A stretch of DNA of 18,537 bases from assembly GCA_964539305.1 (NCBI GenBank), contig CAZIIM010000031.1, positions 1-18,537 on the forward strand, in the 5' to 3' direction. A program made the position numbers and the translations under genes. Positions 1 through 8,098 of this stretch are shown piece after piece; the first letter of the stretch is position 1; each line of letters begins with the position of its first letter. This stretch comes from CAZNUM01 sp964539305 (GTDB lineage Bacteria; Fidelibacterota; Marinisomatia; Marinisomatales; TCS55). Under the pieces are notes generated by a model that saw only the letters and a list, made by a program, of their open reading frames with translations, did not search any database and had not been told where the DNA came from.

Positions 1-1533
1 TCGGAGCGGGTGCGACAGCGTCTGGGTGAATCGCTCCCCGAAATTAGGCCCCCGAAATCCGGTGGTACGGGTGAGTGGTATGAAAAAGTGACCACTGCGA
101 ATCTCAAGGCCCTGCAGTTGTATCGTCGGGGCTTTGTTTATGCCAATCAATTCAACTGGGAAAAGGCTTTGCTGTTTACGCAACAAGCGATCGAACAGGA
201 CTCCACCTTTGCCATGGCCTACGTTATACTGGGATTCATGTATTCGAATACGGGGCGTGGGTTCCAGGCCAGGCCGTATCTCGATAAAGCCTTGTCCCTG
301 TCTGAGGATTTAACCGACCGGGAAAAGTACTTTATTCGGGGAAGTCACGCCTTTATTTTCGGTGATTGGGAAGAGGCCATTGATCAGTACTCCATTCTGG
401 TTGGACTTTACCCCGACGACTTTTGGGGACAGACGAACTTGTTTGTTTCCTACGCCTCGATGCAGGAAAATCAAAAAGCTTTTGAGCATCTTAAGGAAGC
501 AGTGCGGATTCGCCCCAACGATCCGGGGTCGCTAAGTATGCTGTTGTTGTGGGAATTGGCGGCTCTTGAGGATATGACAGCCGCAGAAAAGACCTATCAG
601 CAAATAACCCGGCTGGCTCCCGATTATGATTTTCCTTCCTATCAAATTTTCAAAGCGCTGCACCTTTGGATCACGGGAGATGTGGAAGGCGCCGAAAATG
701 AATTCCAACGAGTGTCGGAGCGCGCCCAGGGATATGGTCCCTGGACACAAGAGGGGATCAACATGACCCTTGTGAATTTTGAAGTCTTTAAAGGTCAATT
801 CAAACCAGGGCTGGGGTGGATCGAAAAGAACTTTGCTTTTACCCAAAAGATCAACTCCATGGAGGGCCAAGCTACCTTAATAAGTCAAAAAGGTCTCTTT
901 TTCAAGGAACTTGGTAATAAGCCGGCTTTTGAAAATGAACATCATAAGCTTCTGGAGCAGTTCCCGGAACCCTTATCCAGCATGGGGGCTGCCTGGCTGG
1001 CTTACGATAAGGTACAGGCCGGTCAAATTTCGGAGAGCGAGGCCTACCTGGAACAATTAAAAAACAGTGCCCTGAATCCTCTGGAAAAGCAAGCTTTTGT
1101 CCATTTGATTGAAGGACGGATCGCCCAAGCGACCAATCAAATAGAAGCTGCGATTAAACACTTCCAGCAGGCAAAACAACTGGTCAAAGTCACTGCAGGC
1201 CATCCACCGCCCTATTTTTATTCTGCGCTTTTGCCCAATCTGGCTCTGGCGGAAGTTTACGAACAGAACCACCAGTTGGATAAAGCGATTGAAATCAGAC
1301 AGGATATTATTGCTCATAAGATTCAATCTTTCTATCCTGGTTTTGTAATGGATCCCTTTGAATGGATCAAGGCGCATTACCATTTGGGAAGGCTGTATGA
1401 ACTGAAAGGGGATCGGGAAAAAGCGACTGAATATTATCAGGAATTCCTGGGGTATTGGAGCGGCGCGGATCAACCACTTCCGGAAATACAAGCTGCCAAA
1501 GACAAGTTAGCACGCCTTTCGGAAGGCAAGTAA
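1..1533 (+). CDS. TPR-repeat protein, 5' end outside the window
   Basis: The reading frame is open from base 1 (Ser-Glu-Arg precede the first possible GTG at position 10), so this is a partial gene and its true start is not visible. The first visible residues, VRQRLGESLPEI, resemble the linker that in many Acidobacteria-type serine/threonine kinases and CadC-like transcription factors joins the N-terminal domain to a TPR tail. What follows is about 500 residues of helical TPR-like repeats, for example near residues 34-67, 68-100 and 105-140, and a last group near 365-490 containing YHLGRLYELKGDREKA. No membrane segment or catalytic motif is seen in this part. TPR arrays mediate protein-protein contacts, so the visible portion is probably a sensor or scaffold half. 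The missing N-terminus could be a kinase, a winged helix or a cyclase. It converges on the pyrimidine operon and has no evident link to it. Confidence 0.8.
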   Translation, partial: SERVRQRLGESLPEIRPPKSGGTGEWYEKVTTANLKALQLYRRGFVYANQFNWEKALLFTQQAIEQDSTFAMAYVILGFMYSNTGRGFQARPYLDKALSLSEDLTDREKYFIRGSHAFIFGDWEEAIDQYSILVGLYPDDFWGQTNLFVSYASMQENQKAFEHLKEAVRIRPNDPGSLSMLLLWELAALEDMTAAEKTYQQITRLAPDYDFPSYQIFKALHLWITGDVEGAENEFQRVSERAQGYGPWTQEGINMTLVNFEVFKGQFKPGLGWIEKNFAFTQKINSMEGQATLISQKGLFFKELGNKPAFENEHHKLLEQFPEPLSSMGAAWLAYDKVQAGQISESEAYLEQLKNSALNPLEKQAFVHLIEGRIAQATNQIEAAIKHFQQAKQLVKVTAGHPPPYFYSALLPNLALAEVYEQNHQLDKAIEIRQDIIAHKIQSFYPGFVMDPFEWIKAHYHLGRLYELKGDREKATEYYQEFLGYWSGADQPLPEIQAAKDKLARLSEGK

Positions 1534-1763
1534 ACGCTTGGCACACTTATGAAACCAATTTTGGTAGTCAAGTTGCCAATAGCCACCAAGAATGTCCTCC
1601 AAAGAGAGAATGTTACACTGTATCTGACTAAAATCTATTCCAGGCGATTAAACGCCCGAGAAATGATGGACGGAGGAATACCCTTTTTAATTGCTCCACA
1701 TTCAGAGTAAAGAATTTGATTTAGGAAGGCTTATTAGTGACAATTCACTTTTGGATGTATTCC

Positions 1764-3101
1764 TTACTGATTCGCCGCCATCCGTTCATTCCAGGTTTCC
1801 GGTTTTTTACCGGTGGGCCGTTCGACCATCGAAATACACCCGGAAACGGGACAAACCAACTGACAGAGATTACACCCCACACATTCCGCATCGTCTATAA
1901 AAGGAACGTGCGCTTCCACCCCCTTCGGTACGGCATGTTGCTGGGGCGCTTGAATACCCACCCGGGGATTCTTACCGTGATCTGATTCACCGTGGTAGGC
2001 GGCGCAGGGATTCTGACGGGTGTGGATACACTGGTGGGCACCGTCCAGACAGGCAATGTAACAGAGCTGACAGCCAATGCATTTGTCCGCATCAATACTG
2101 GCCACCACCCGATAGTTCAGGTCCAGATTCCCCCAGTCGGTGAAGTGGGGAATGGCTTTCCCCACCAGCTGGGAAACAGAAGTCAGGTTCATTTCATCCA
2201 GATAATGGGACAGGCCGTCGATTAAATCTTCCACAATCCGGTAACCGTAATGCATCACCGCCGTGCACACCTGGACCGACGTGGCGCCCAGGGCAATGAA
2301 TTCTGTTGCATCCCGCCACTGGTGAATGCCTCCAATACCGGAAATGGGAATATTGATTCGGGAATCCCGGGCCAGAGCACCCACCATGTGGAGGGCAATT
2401 GGTTTCACCGCCGGTCCACAGTAACCGCCATGGGTACTTTTATCCCGCACTGAAGGAAGGGGTACCAGCGAATCCAGATCCACTCCAATAATGGATTTAA
2501 TGGTATTAATCAGGGATAAGCCGTGGGCCCCACCCCGGACCGCGGCGGTACCCGGATCCAGAATATCCCCCACGTTCGGCGTCAGTTTTACCAGAACAGG
2601 TGTGGAAGCAAACTCCACCGCCCAAGAGGTAATTTCCTCCAGCACCTTGGGCTCCTGCCCGACGGAACTGCCCATACCTCGTTCGCACATGCCGTGGGGA
2701 CAGCCGAAGTTCAGTTCCAAACCGTCCGCACCCGTGTCCTCTGCTTTATGAATTATGTCTTTCCATTCCGATTTGGACTCAACCATAAGGGATACAATGA
2801 CAGCATGATCCGGATAACGCTTTTTTACTTCCCGGATTTCCTTCAGGTTGGTTTCCAGTGGTCGGTCGGTAATCAATTCAATATTATTCAATCCGGAAAC
2901 CGGTTGACCGCCATAGGTGACGGCTGCCAGCCGTGAAGACACGTTGACAATGGGTTCCCCCAGTGTTTTCCAGACGGCACCGCCCCAGCCGGCATCGAAG
3001 GCACGCATTACCTGTTCACCACAGTTGGTAGGCGGGCCGGAGGCCAGCCAGAAAGGGTTGGGACTTTTTATCCCGGCAAAATCAGTACTTAAATCAGCCA
3101 T
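1764..3101 (-). CDS. preA: NAD-dependent dihydropyrimidine dehydrogenase, catalytic subunit PreA
   Basis: PreA is the FMN-containing subunit that reduces uracil or thymine to the 5,6-dihydro form, working with PreT. Residues 1-310 form a dihydroorotate-dehydrogenase-like barrel with the family signatures CPHGM (134-138), ERGMGSSVGQ (140-149), KLTPNV (172-177) and SGIGGI (254-259). The C-terminal half carries two ferredoxin-type 4Fe-4S motifs: C341, C344, C347, C351 and C407, C410, C413, C417. The spacer between them is unusually long (about 55 residues, with extra Cys and His), which makes the protein 445 residues; I remember E. coli PreA as about 410. The position of the catalytic Cys of mammalian DPD (human C671) appears to be Val147 here. 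It is the last gene of the operon, 51 bases after preT, and a GGGA site precedes its ATG. Soluble and cytoplasmic. Function is confident; the direction of electron flow in vivo is inferred from context. Confidence 0.93.
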   Translation of the reverse strand: MADLSTDFAGIKSPNPFWLASGPPTNCGEQVMRAFDAGWGGAVWKTLGEPIVNVSSRLAAVTYGGQPVSGLNNIELITDRPLETNLKEIREVKKRYPDHAVIVSLMVESKSEWKDIIHKAEDTGADGLELNFGCPHGMCERGMGSSVGQEPKVLEEITSWAVEFASTPVLVKLTPNVGDILDPGTAAVRGGAHGLSLINTIKSIIGVDLDSLVPLPSVRDKSTHGGYCGPAVKPIALHMVGALARDSRINIPISGIGGIHQWRDATEFIALGATSVQVCTAVMHYGYRIVEDLIDGLSHYLDEMNLTSVSQLVGKAIPHFTDWGNLDLNYRVVASIDADKCIGCQLCYIACLDGAHQCIHTRQNPCAAYHGESDHGKNPRVGIQAPQQHAVPKGVEAHVPFIDDAECVGCNLCQLVCPVSGCISMVERPTGKKPETWNERMAANQ

Positions 3102-3152
3102 AGCATTCCCTTTTTACTTTTTAATATGTTTGAATCAAAAGAATAGAATAGC

Positions 3153-4454
3153 TCATACTTTCTTCCTGAAAGCCTCCAGCATGGCCCGGGCAGCGGCCTG
3201 GCCGTCGGCAACGGCATTGACCACTTCCTTGCCTCCATTGACGCAATCACCGCCCGCAAAAATTTTGGGGTGGGAGGTTCGCCGTGTTTCTGGATCTACA
3301 ATAATCCGGCCCTTTTCATCGGTCTCAATCACCGGGACCAGGGAACCGGCCACTTTTTTCTGTCCAATCGCCATCACTACCCAGTTGGTTGTTATCTCAA
3401 CCGGCGATTCGTTCACTGTATTTTGTCCGTGGAAAACAAGGTCATGGAGCCCAGCGGAAACAATCTGCACCGGTCTGATGCGCTCAAGAAGCCGGACACC
3501 GGCCTGACGGGCTGCTTTTAATTCATGGGCATAGCCGGGCATCTCCGCTTCCGTCCGGCGGTAAACAATGTCTACCTGGGGAACTCCAAGGAGGGCCAGC
3601 TCGTGGGCAATGTCAATAGCCGTATTGCCCCCGCCAACAACAATCACCTTTTTCAGGTCTTCCGGCAGGTGGAAAGACCCGTCATTCTTGATTTTTCTTA
3701 TTAGTTCGGTGGCGCCCCAGACCCCTTCATTTCTTTCCCCGGGAATACCGGGGAATTGGTCGCTCCCCAGTCCGGTGCCCACAAAGAGGGCATCAAAATC
3801 ATCCAGCAGTTTTTCTACCGTAACATCACGGCCGATAGTAACATTGTAATGGATCTTCACGCCCAGACTGGTAATCCATTCCGCCTCCGCCAGTGCTTCG
3901 GTAGCAGGCATTTTATAGGGAGCCACACCGGTCGTATTTAACCCGCCGGGAAGATCATCCTTTTCGTAAATAATGGTCTGAACCCTCTCCAGAGCCAACG
4001 TGCCGGCACAGGCCAGGGAGGCGGGACCAGCACCGATGAGTGCCACCTTTCGATTTCCCGGTTCGGGCGCATTGAACACACTTTTTCCCCCTTCCAACTC
4101 CCACTTCAGAGCCTGGGAAACGGCGTAGTGCTGGAGGCGTCCAATCTGGATGGGTTCCCCGTTGTACTGATTAAACACGCAGGCACCGGCACACAGTTCC
4201 TCTACCGGACACACCCGACCGGTGGAATAGCCCAGCAGGTTGGACTTGAAAATGGTTTTGGCAGCCCCCACCACATTCCCGCTGGCGATCTTTTTAATAA
4301 AGGTGGGAATATCAATCCCGGTGGGGCAGGCTTTGATGCAGGGGGCATCGTAACAGTACAGACAGCGGTTGGCCTCAATCCCCGCCTCCGCTTCTGTCAG
4401 CAGGGGCTTGGCTTCCTCAAAGCGGGTCTCCAATCGTGAAGATGGTAAATCCAT
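3153..4454 (-). CDS. preT: NAD-dependent dihydropyrimidine dehydrogenase, electron-transfer subunit PreT
   Basis: PreT is the flavoprotein partner that passes electrons from NAD(P)H to PreA; it corresponds to the N-terminal half of eukaryotic DPD. I chose the ATG at 4454 because a GAGG site sits about 7 bases before it. An upstream in-frame TTG at 4466 would add MRKP and is less likely. Numbered from that TTG, the cysteines are C35, C38, C43, C47 and C86, C92, C96, with Q112 in IGRLQHY. This matches the two N-terminal 4Fe-4S clusters of DPD, including the unusual Gln ligand. A Rossmann FAD motif follows (VALIGAGPAS, 141-150), then a second nucleotide motif (VVGGGNTAID) for NAD(P)H and a C-terminal FAD motif (GGDCVNGG). 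It lies 24 bases after the aminotransferase stop and 51 bases before preA. Related glutamate synthase small subunits share this fold, but the neighbours settle the assignment. Confidence 0.93.
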   Translation of the reverse strand: MDLPSSRLETRFEEAKPLLTEAEAGIEANRCLYCYDAPCIKACPTGIDIPTFIKKIASGNVVGAAKTIFKSNLLGYSTGRVCPVEELCAGACVFNQYNGEPIQIGRLQHYAVSQALKWELEGGKSVFNAPEPGNRKVALIGAGPASLACAGTLALERVQTIIYEKDDLPGGLNTTGVAPYKMPATEALAEAEWITSLGVKIHYNVTIGRDVTVEKLLDDFDALFVGTGLGSDQFPGIPGERNEGVWGATELIRKIKNDGSFHLPEDLKKVIVVGGGNTAIDIAHELALLGVPQVDIVYRRTEAEMPGYAHELKAARQAGVRLLERIRPVQIVSAGLHDLVFHGQNTVNESPVEITTNWVVMAIGQKKVAGSLVPVIETDEKGRIIVDPETRRTSHPKIFAGGDCVNGGKEVVNAVADGQAAARAMLEAFRKKV

Positions 4455-4478
4455 AGGTTTCCTCAAACTATTGTTTTT

Positions 4479-5777
4479 CTATCCCTCCGGAAGGGCGGCC
4501 AGGGAATCATCCAGAATCTGGAGGGCCTTCTCTACCGCTTCCCTCCCCACATTCATGGGCGGCGAAATACGGACCACATTCCCGTACAACCCGCCACGGC
4601 CGATCAACAACCCCCGTTTTTTTGTTTCCTCCATGAGTTGATCCAGTGCTTTGGAGTTGGGCGTACGATCATGACTGGTTTCGTCCACCACCAGTTCCAA
4701 GGCCTGCATCAGTCCCATGCCCCGGACATCCCCAATTAATTTCGGGTAACGATCCTGAAGGGCTTCCAGTCCCTTTCGAAGAATATCACCCATGGCGGAG
4801 CAATTCTCCGGTAACCGGTCCCGCTCCACAATTTCAAGGGTCTGGTTGGCAGCAGCACAACTGACCGGATTTCCCCCAAAAGTGGAAATACTGTTTTTCT
4901 TCAGTGAATCGGCAATTTCGCCGGTTGTAATCACGGCTCCCAGGGGCAGCCCGTTGGCGATCCCTTTAGCCATGGTCATCATGTCCGGTACTACTCCGTA
5001 CTGTTCGATTCCAAACATTTTCCCGGTGCGGCCGAAACCCGTCTGCACTTCATCGGCAATGAAAATACCACCATACTGGCGTACAATTCCGGCCACTATT
5101 TTAAAGTACTCCTTCGGGGGTGTAATAAATCCACCGACTCCCTGGATTGGTTCCACCATCATGCCCGCAATATCCCCCGTGGTAGTGGTACGGATCAACT
5201 CTTCCACATCCTCGGCACAGGCAACACCGCATTCCGGGTAAGTGGTTTTCAGAGGGCAGCGGTAACAGTAGGGTGCCAGAGCATGTTTCACGGCAGCCAC
5301 CTGGGTCGGCAGGGCCCGCCAGGAGGCATGGGCTGTTAAGGATTGGGCCAACAGGGAACGGCCGGAATAGGCGTGACGGAGGGCAATGAACTCCCCATTC
5401 CCGGTGTACACCTGAGCCATCATGACCGCCGTTTCATCTGCTTCCGTACCGGAGGCGGTGAAGAAACATTTCTCCAGTTTTCCGGGCGTAATCCGGGCCA
5501 ATCGCTCTGCCAGCAGAACGACCGATTCGACCTGGTAGAGCGTCGAAATATGGCTCAGGCGATTGACCTGGGCGATAATGGCAGCATTTACCTCTTCATT
5601 GGCATGACCCACTGAAATGGTCAGAATGCCTCCGAAAAAATCCAGGTATTTCTTTCCGTCCCCATCTGTAACCGTCACACCTTCTCCCTCAACGGCCACC
5701 ATCGGTTCCTGGTAAAAATTCTTAACCGCCGGGAACAGATATTGTTCGTGTTTCCGGCGAATTTCAGCACTATCCAT
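4479..5777 (-). CDS. class III PLP aminotransferase, likely beta-alanine / 3-aminoisobutyrate transaminase
   Basis: This is a fold-type I, class III aminotransferase. With numbering from the upstream ATG at 5783, D244 in IADEVQTGFGRTG holds the PLP pyridine nitrogen and K273 in MAKGIANGLPLG is the Schiff-base lysine. The start is decided by the Shine-Dalgarno site: AAAGGAG abuts the ATG at 5783 but lies 6 bases before the ATG at 5777, so translation most likely begins at MDSAEIRR. By context it removes the amino group from beta-alanine (or 3-aminoisobutyrate) and yields malonate (or methylmalonate) semialdehyde for the dehydrogenase encoded first in the operon; the acceptor (pyruvate, glyoxylate or 2-oxoglutarate) cannot be read. 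An oddity is four cysteines, C173, C176, C185 and C189 (CYRC...ECGVAC), which could bind a metal or Fe-S cluster as a CxxC does in GABA transaminase. AGXT2-like or GABA transaminase activity is an alternative. Confidence 0.88.
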   Translation of the reverse strand: MDSAEIRRKHEQYLFPAVKNFYQEPMVAVEGEGVTVTDGDGKKYLDFFGGILTISVGHANEEVNAAIIAQVNRLSHISTLYQVESVVLLAERLARITPGKLEKCFFTASGTEADETAVMMAQVYTGNGEFIALRHAYSGRSLLAQSLTAHASWRALPTQVAAVKHALAPYCYRCPLKTTYPECGVACAEDVEELIRTTTTGDIAGMMVEPIQGVGGFITPPKEYFKIVAGIVRQYGGIFIADEVQTGFGRTGKMFGIEQYGVVPDMMTMAKGIANGLPLGAVITTGEIADSLKKNSISTFGGNPVSCAAANQTLEIVERDRLPENCSAMGDILRKGLEALQDRYPKLIGDVRGMGLMQALELVVDETSHDRTPNSKALDQLMEETKKRGLLIGRGGLYGNVVRISPPMNVGREAVEKALQILDDSLAALPEG

Positions 5778-5793
5778 GGTCATCTCCTTTAAT

Positions 5794-6660
5794 TCAGGGA
5801 GCCACTAAATCGTTGTAGGATTCGGGGCGTCGATCCCGGAAAAACTGCCAGGTGGAGCGGACTTCATCAATCATGTCCAGATCCATTTCCGCCACCAGTA
5901 ATTCATCCTGATCTTCAGACGCCTGGGCAAAAATATTCCCCCGGGGGTCTACAAAATAGGAGGTTCCGTAAAAATGCCCCAAATTCCAGGGAGCCTCCTT
6001 GCCCACCCGGTTAATGCAGCCCATGAAATAGCCATTGGCTACGGCGTGAGCGGGCTGCTCCAGTTTCCACAGATATTGGGAAAGCCCCGCCACCGTGGCG
6101 GAAGGGTTGTACACGATTTCCGCTCCGTTCAATCCCAGGGCCCGGGCACCCTCCGGGAAATGCCGGTCGTAACAGATGTACACCCCCACTCTAGCGTAAG
6201 CGGTTTCAAACACGGGGTAGCCTAAATTTCCGGGACGGAAGAAAAATTTCTCCCAGAAACCGGAAGTGTGGGGAATATGATTCTTCCGGTATTTCCCTAA
6301 CAATGTTCCGTCTGCATCAATGACCACAGCCGTGTTGTAAAGGATGCCCGCCTGTTCTTTTTCATAGACCGGTACAATCATGACCATCTGGTATTTTTTT
6401 GCGTATTCCTGCATCCGTTCCACCGTTGGACCGGGAATTGGCTCAGCCGCCTGATACCAGGCCGGATCCTGGCCGGGACAGAAATAAGGCGTACTGAAAA
6501 TCTCCTGAAGACAGAGAATCTGGACCCCCTGTTTGCCCGCATCTTCAATATACGGCAGGTGTTTGGCCAGCATGGCTTCCTTTATTTCAGCAATGCTTCC
6601 TTCCCCCTCCGTCATGGGGAGACTCATCTGAATTAATCCGGACTTCAGTTTACGAGGCAT
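5794..6660 (-). CDS. beta-ureidopropionase (N-carbamoyl-beta-alanine amidohydrolase), nitrilase family
   Basis: The enzyme hydrolyses N-carbamoyl-beta-alanine to beta-alanine, CO2 and ammonia, the third step of reductive pyrimidine breakdown. The nitrilase-superfamily catalytic residues are visible: E53 in CLQEIF, K126 in YRKNHIP and C163 in YICYDRHFPE, with the accessory Glu at 137 (WEKFFF). At 288 residues it has the size of a stand-alone carbon-nitrogen hydrolase, shorter than animal beta-ureidopropionase, which carries an N-terminal extension. No signal peptide is seen, so it is cytoplasmic. A good AAGGAG site lies 5 bases before the ATG. It sits 23 bases after the dihydropyrimidinase stop and before the aminotransferase, so the substrate assignment rests on family plus context. 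An N-carbamoyl-putrescine or N-carbamoyl-D-amino-acid hydrolase would have similar motifs. Confidence 0.9.
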   Translation of the reverse strand: MPRKLKSGLIQMSLPMTEGEGSIAEIKEAMLAKHLPYIEDAGKQGVQILCLQEIFSTPYFCPGQDPAWYQAAEPIPGPTVERMQEYAKKYQMVMIVPVYEKEQAGILYNTAVVIDADGTLLGKYRKNHIPHTSGFWEKFFFRPGNLGYPVFETAYARVGVYICYDRHFPEGARALGLNGAEIVYNPSATVAGLSQYLWKLEQPAHAVANGYFMGCINRVGKEAPWNLGHFYGTSYFVDPRGNIFAQASEDQDELLVAEMDLDMIDEVRSTWQFFRDRRPESYNDLVAP

Positions 6661-6683
6661 GGCAGCTCCTTTCCTTCCAATTA

Positions 6684-8075
6684 TTACAGGGATTGATGAA
6701 GATCCCGTTTCAAGAATTGTCCGTGGCCTTTCTGACCGTGGTAATCCCCATCCTGTACAATCACCTTCCCCCGGGAAATGACGGTCTCGGCCACTCCCTG
6801 GACTTCGAATCCTTCATAAGCATTGTAATCCACATTCATGTGATGGGTCCGGGGGTTGGAAACGGAGATCATCTCCTTATGGTTGGGATTGAATATGACC
6901 ACATCCGCATCACTGCCGGTGGCAATGGTTCCCTTCCGGGGGTAGAGACCGAATAACTTGGCGGCTGAAGTGGAGGTCACTTCCACAAAACGATTCAACG
7001 AAATCCGTTCTTCCACCACACCCGCCTGGTAAATCAGACTCATGCGGTTTTCCACTCCTGGAGCACCATTGGGAATCTTGGTAAAAACATCTTTCCCCAG
7101 AATTTTCTGATCCTCCATTCGGAAGGGGCAATGATCGGTGGCCACAGCCTGAAGATCCCCGCTCTTCAGTCCCCGCCAGAGCTCCTCCTGATTCCATTTT
7201 TCCCGCAGGGGCGGCGACATGACATATTTGGCCCCTTCGAAGTCATCATGCTCATAGTAGGAAAGATCCAGCAGGAGATACTGGGGACAGGTTTCGGCAT
7301 AAACGGGGCGGCCTCGATCCCGGGCAAAAGTGACCTGTTCCAACGCGTCTGAAGACGACAGATGGACGATGTACAAAGGTACATTGGCCACTTCCGCAAT
7401 GGCGATTGTTCGGTGCACGGCTTCCGCTTCCATCCGGGTGGGCCGAGTGAGGGCGTGCCACTTGGGTTCGGTCTTTCCGGCTGCCACCGCCAGTTTCACT
7501 ATTTCATCAATCACGATCCCGTTTTCAGCATGCATGAGGATGAGCGAACCCAGTTCGCCTGCATGACGCATCGTCTGGAAAATCATGCCGTCGTCCATGT
7601 AGAGAACACCGGGGTAAGCGGTGAATAATTTATAGGAAGTCACCCCCTGATCCACCAACTGATCCAGTTCTTTTAAGCGATCACCCTCCATGTCAGTAAG
7701 AATCATGTGAAATCCGTAATCGATGGCGGCTTTCCCCTCCGCCTTGGCATGCCAGATATCCAGGCCTTCCAGGGCCGAGTGCCCCCGGGTCTGGATGGCA
7801 AAATCAATAATGGTGGTAGTTCCGCCGAAAGCGGCGGCCCGGGTGCCGGTTTCAAAATCATCCGATGAGACAGTACCACCGAAAGGCATATCCAGATGAG
7901 TATGCGGATCGATTCCTCCCGGAATGACATATTTCCCGGCGGCGTCGATCACCGTATCGGCCTGAACATTCAAATCTTTTCCCACCTGAGCGATTTCCTC
8001 TCCGTCAATAAATACATCGGCCATAAAATCATCCACCGCCGTAATAACACGACCATTTTTTATCAGTACTGACAT
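6684..8075 (-). CDS. hydA: dihydropyrimidinase (D-hydantoinase family)
   Basis: This amidohydrolase opens the ring of dihydrouracil or dihydrothymine to give the N-carbamoyl-beta-amino acid. The binuclear metal site is complete: H58 and H60 in IDPHTHLD, the carboxylated lysine K149 in TSYKLFTAY, H182 in LMHAENG, H238 in YIVHLSS and D314 in ATDHCP. Y154 is the conserved substrate-contacting tyrosine. At 463 residues it has the usual family length. A strong AAGGAGG site precedes the ATG. It is third in the operon, 23 bases after the permease and 23 before beta-ureidopropionase. Allantoinase and dihydroorotase share the fold, but the sequence is closer to dihydropyrimidinases and the neighbours agree. 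Acts in the cytoplasm. Confidence 0.94.
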   Translation of the reverse strand: MSVLIKNGRVITAVDDFMADVFIDGEEIAQVGKDLNVQADTVIDAAGKYVIPGGIDPHTHLDMPFGGTVSSDDFETGTRAAAFGGTTTIIDFAIQTRGHSALEGLDIWHAKAEGKAAIDYGFHMILTDMEGDRLKELDQLVDQGVTSYKLFTAYPGVLYMDDGMIFQTMRHAGELGSLILMHAENGIVIDEIVKLAVAAGKTEPKWHALTRPTRMEAEAVHRTIAIAEVANVPLYIVHLSSSDALEQVTFARDRGRPVYAETCPQYLLLDLSYYEHDDFEGAKYVMSPPLREKWNQEELWRGLKSGDLQAVATDHCPFRMEDQKILGKDVFTKIPNGAPGVENRMSLIYQAGVVEERISLNRFVEVTSTSAAKLFGLYPRKGTIATGSDADVVIFNPNHKEMISVSNPRTHHMNVDYNAYEGFEVQGVAETVISRGKVIVQDGDYHGQKGHGQFLKRDLHQSL

Positions 8076-8098
8076 AAATGCCTCCTTAATGTCAACTG

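Noticed and set aside
1643..1656. GGCG-ATTAAA-CGCC hairpin between the TPR gene and preA as a terminator.
   Set aside because: Only a four-base stem and no T-run on either strand, so it does not support an intrinsic terminator.
4454..4466. Upstream TTG start for preT.
   Set aside because: A GAGG site is well spaced for the ATG at 4454 but would overlap the TTG, so the ATG is preferred.
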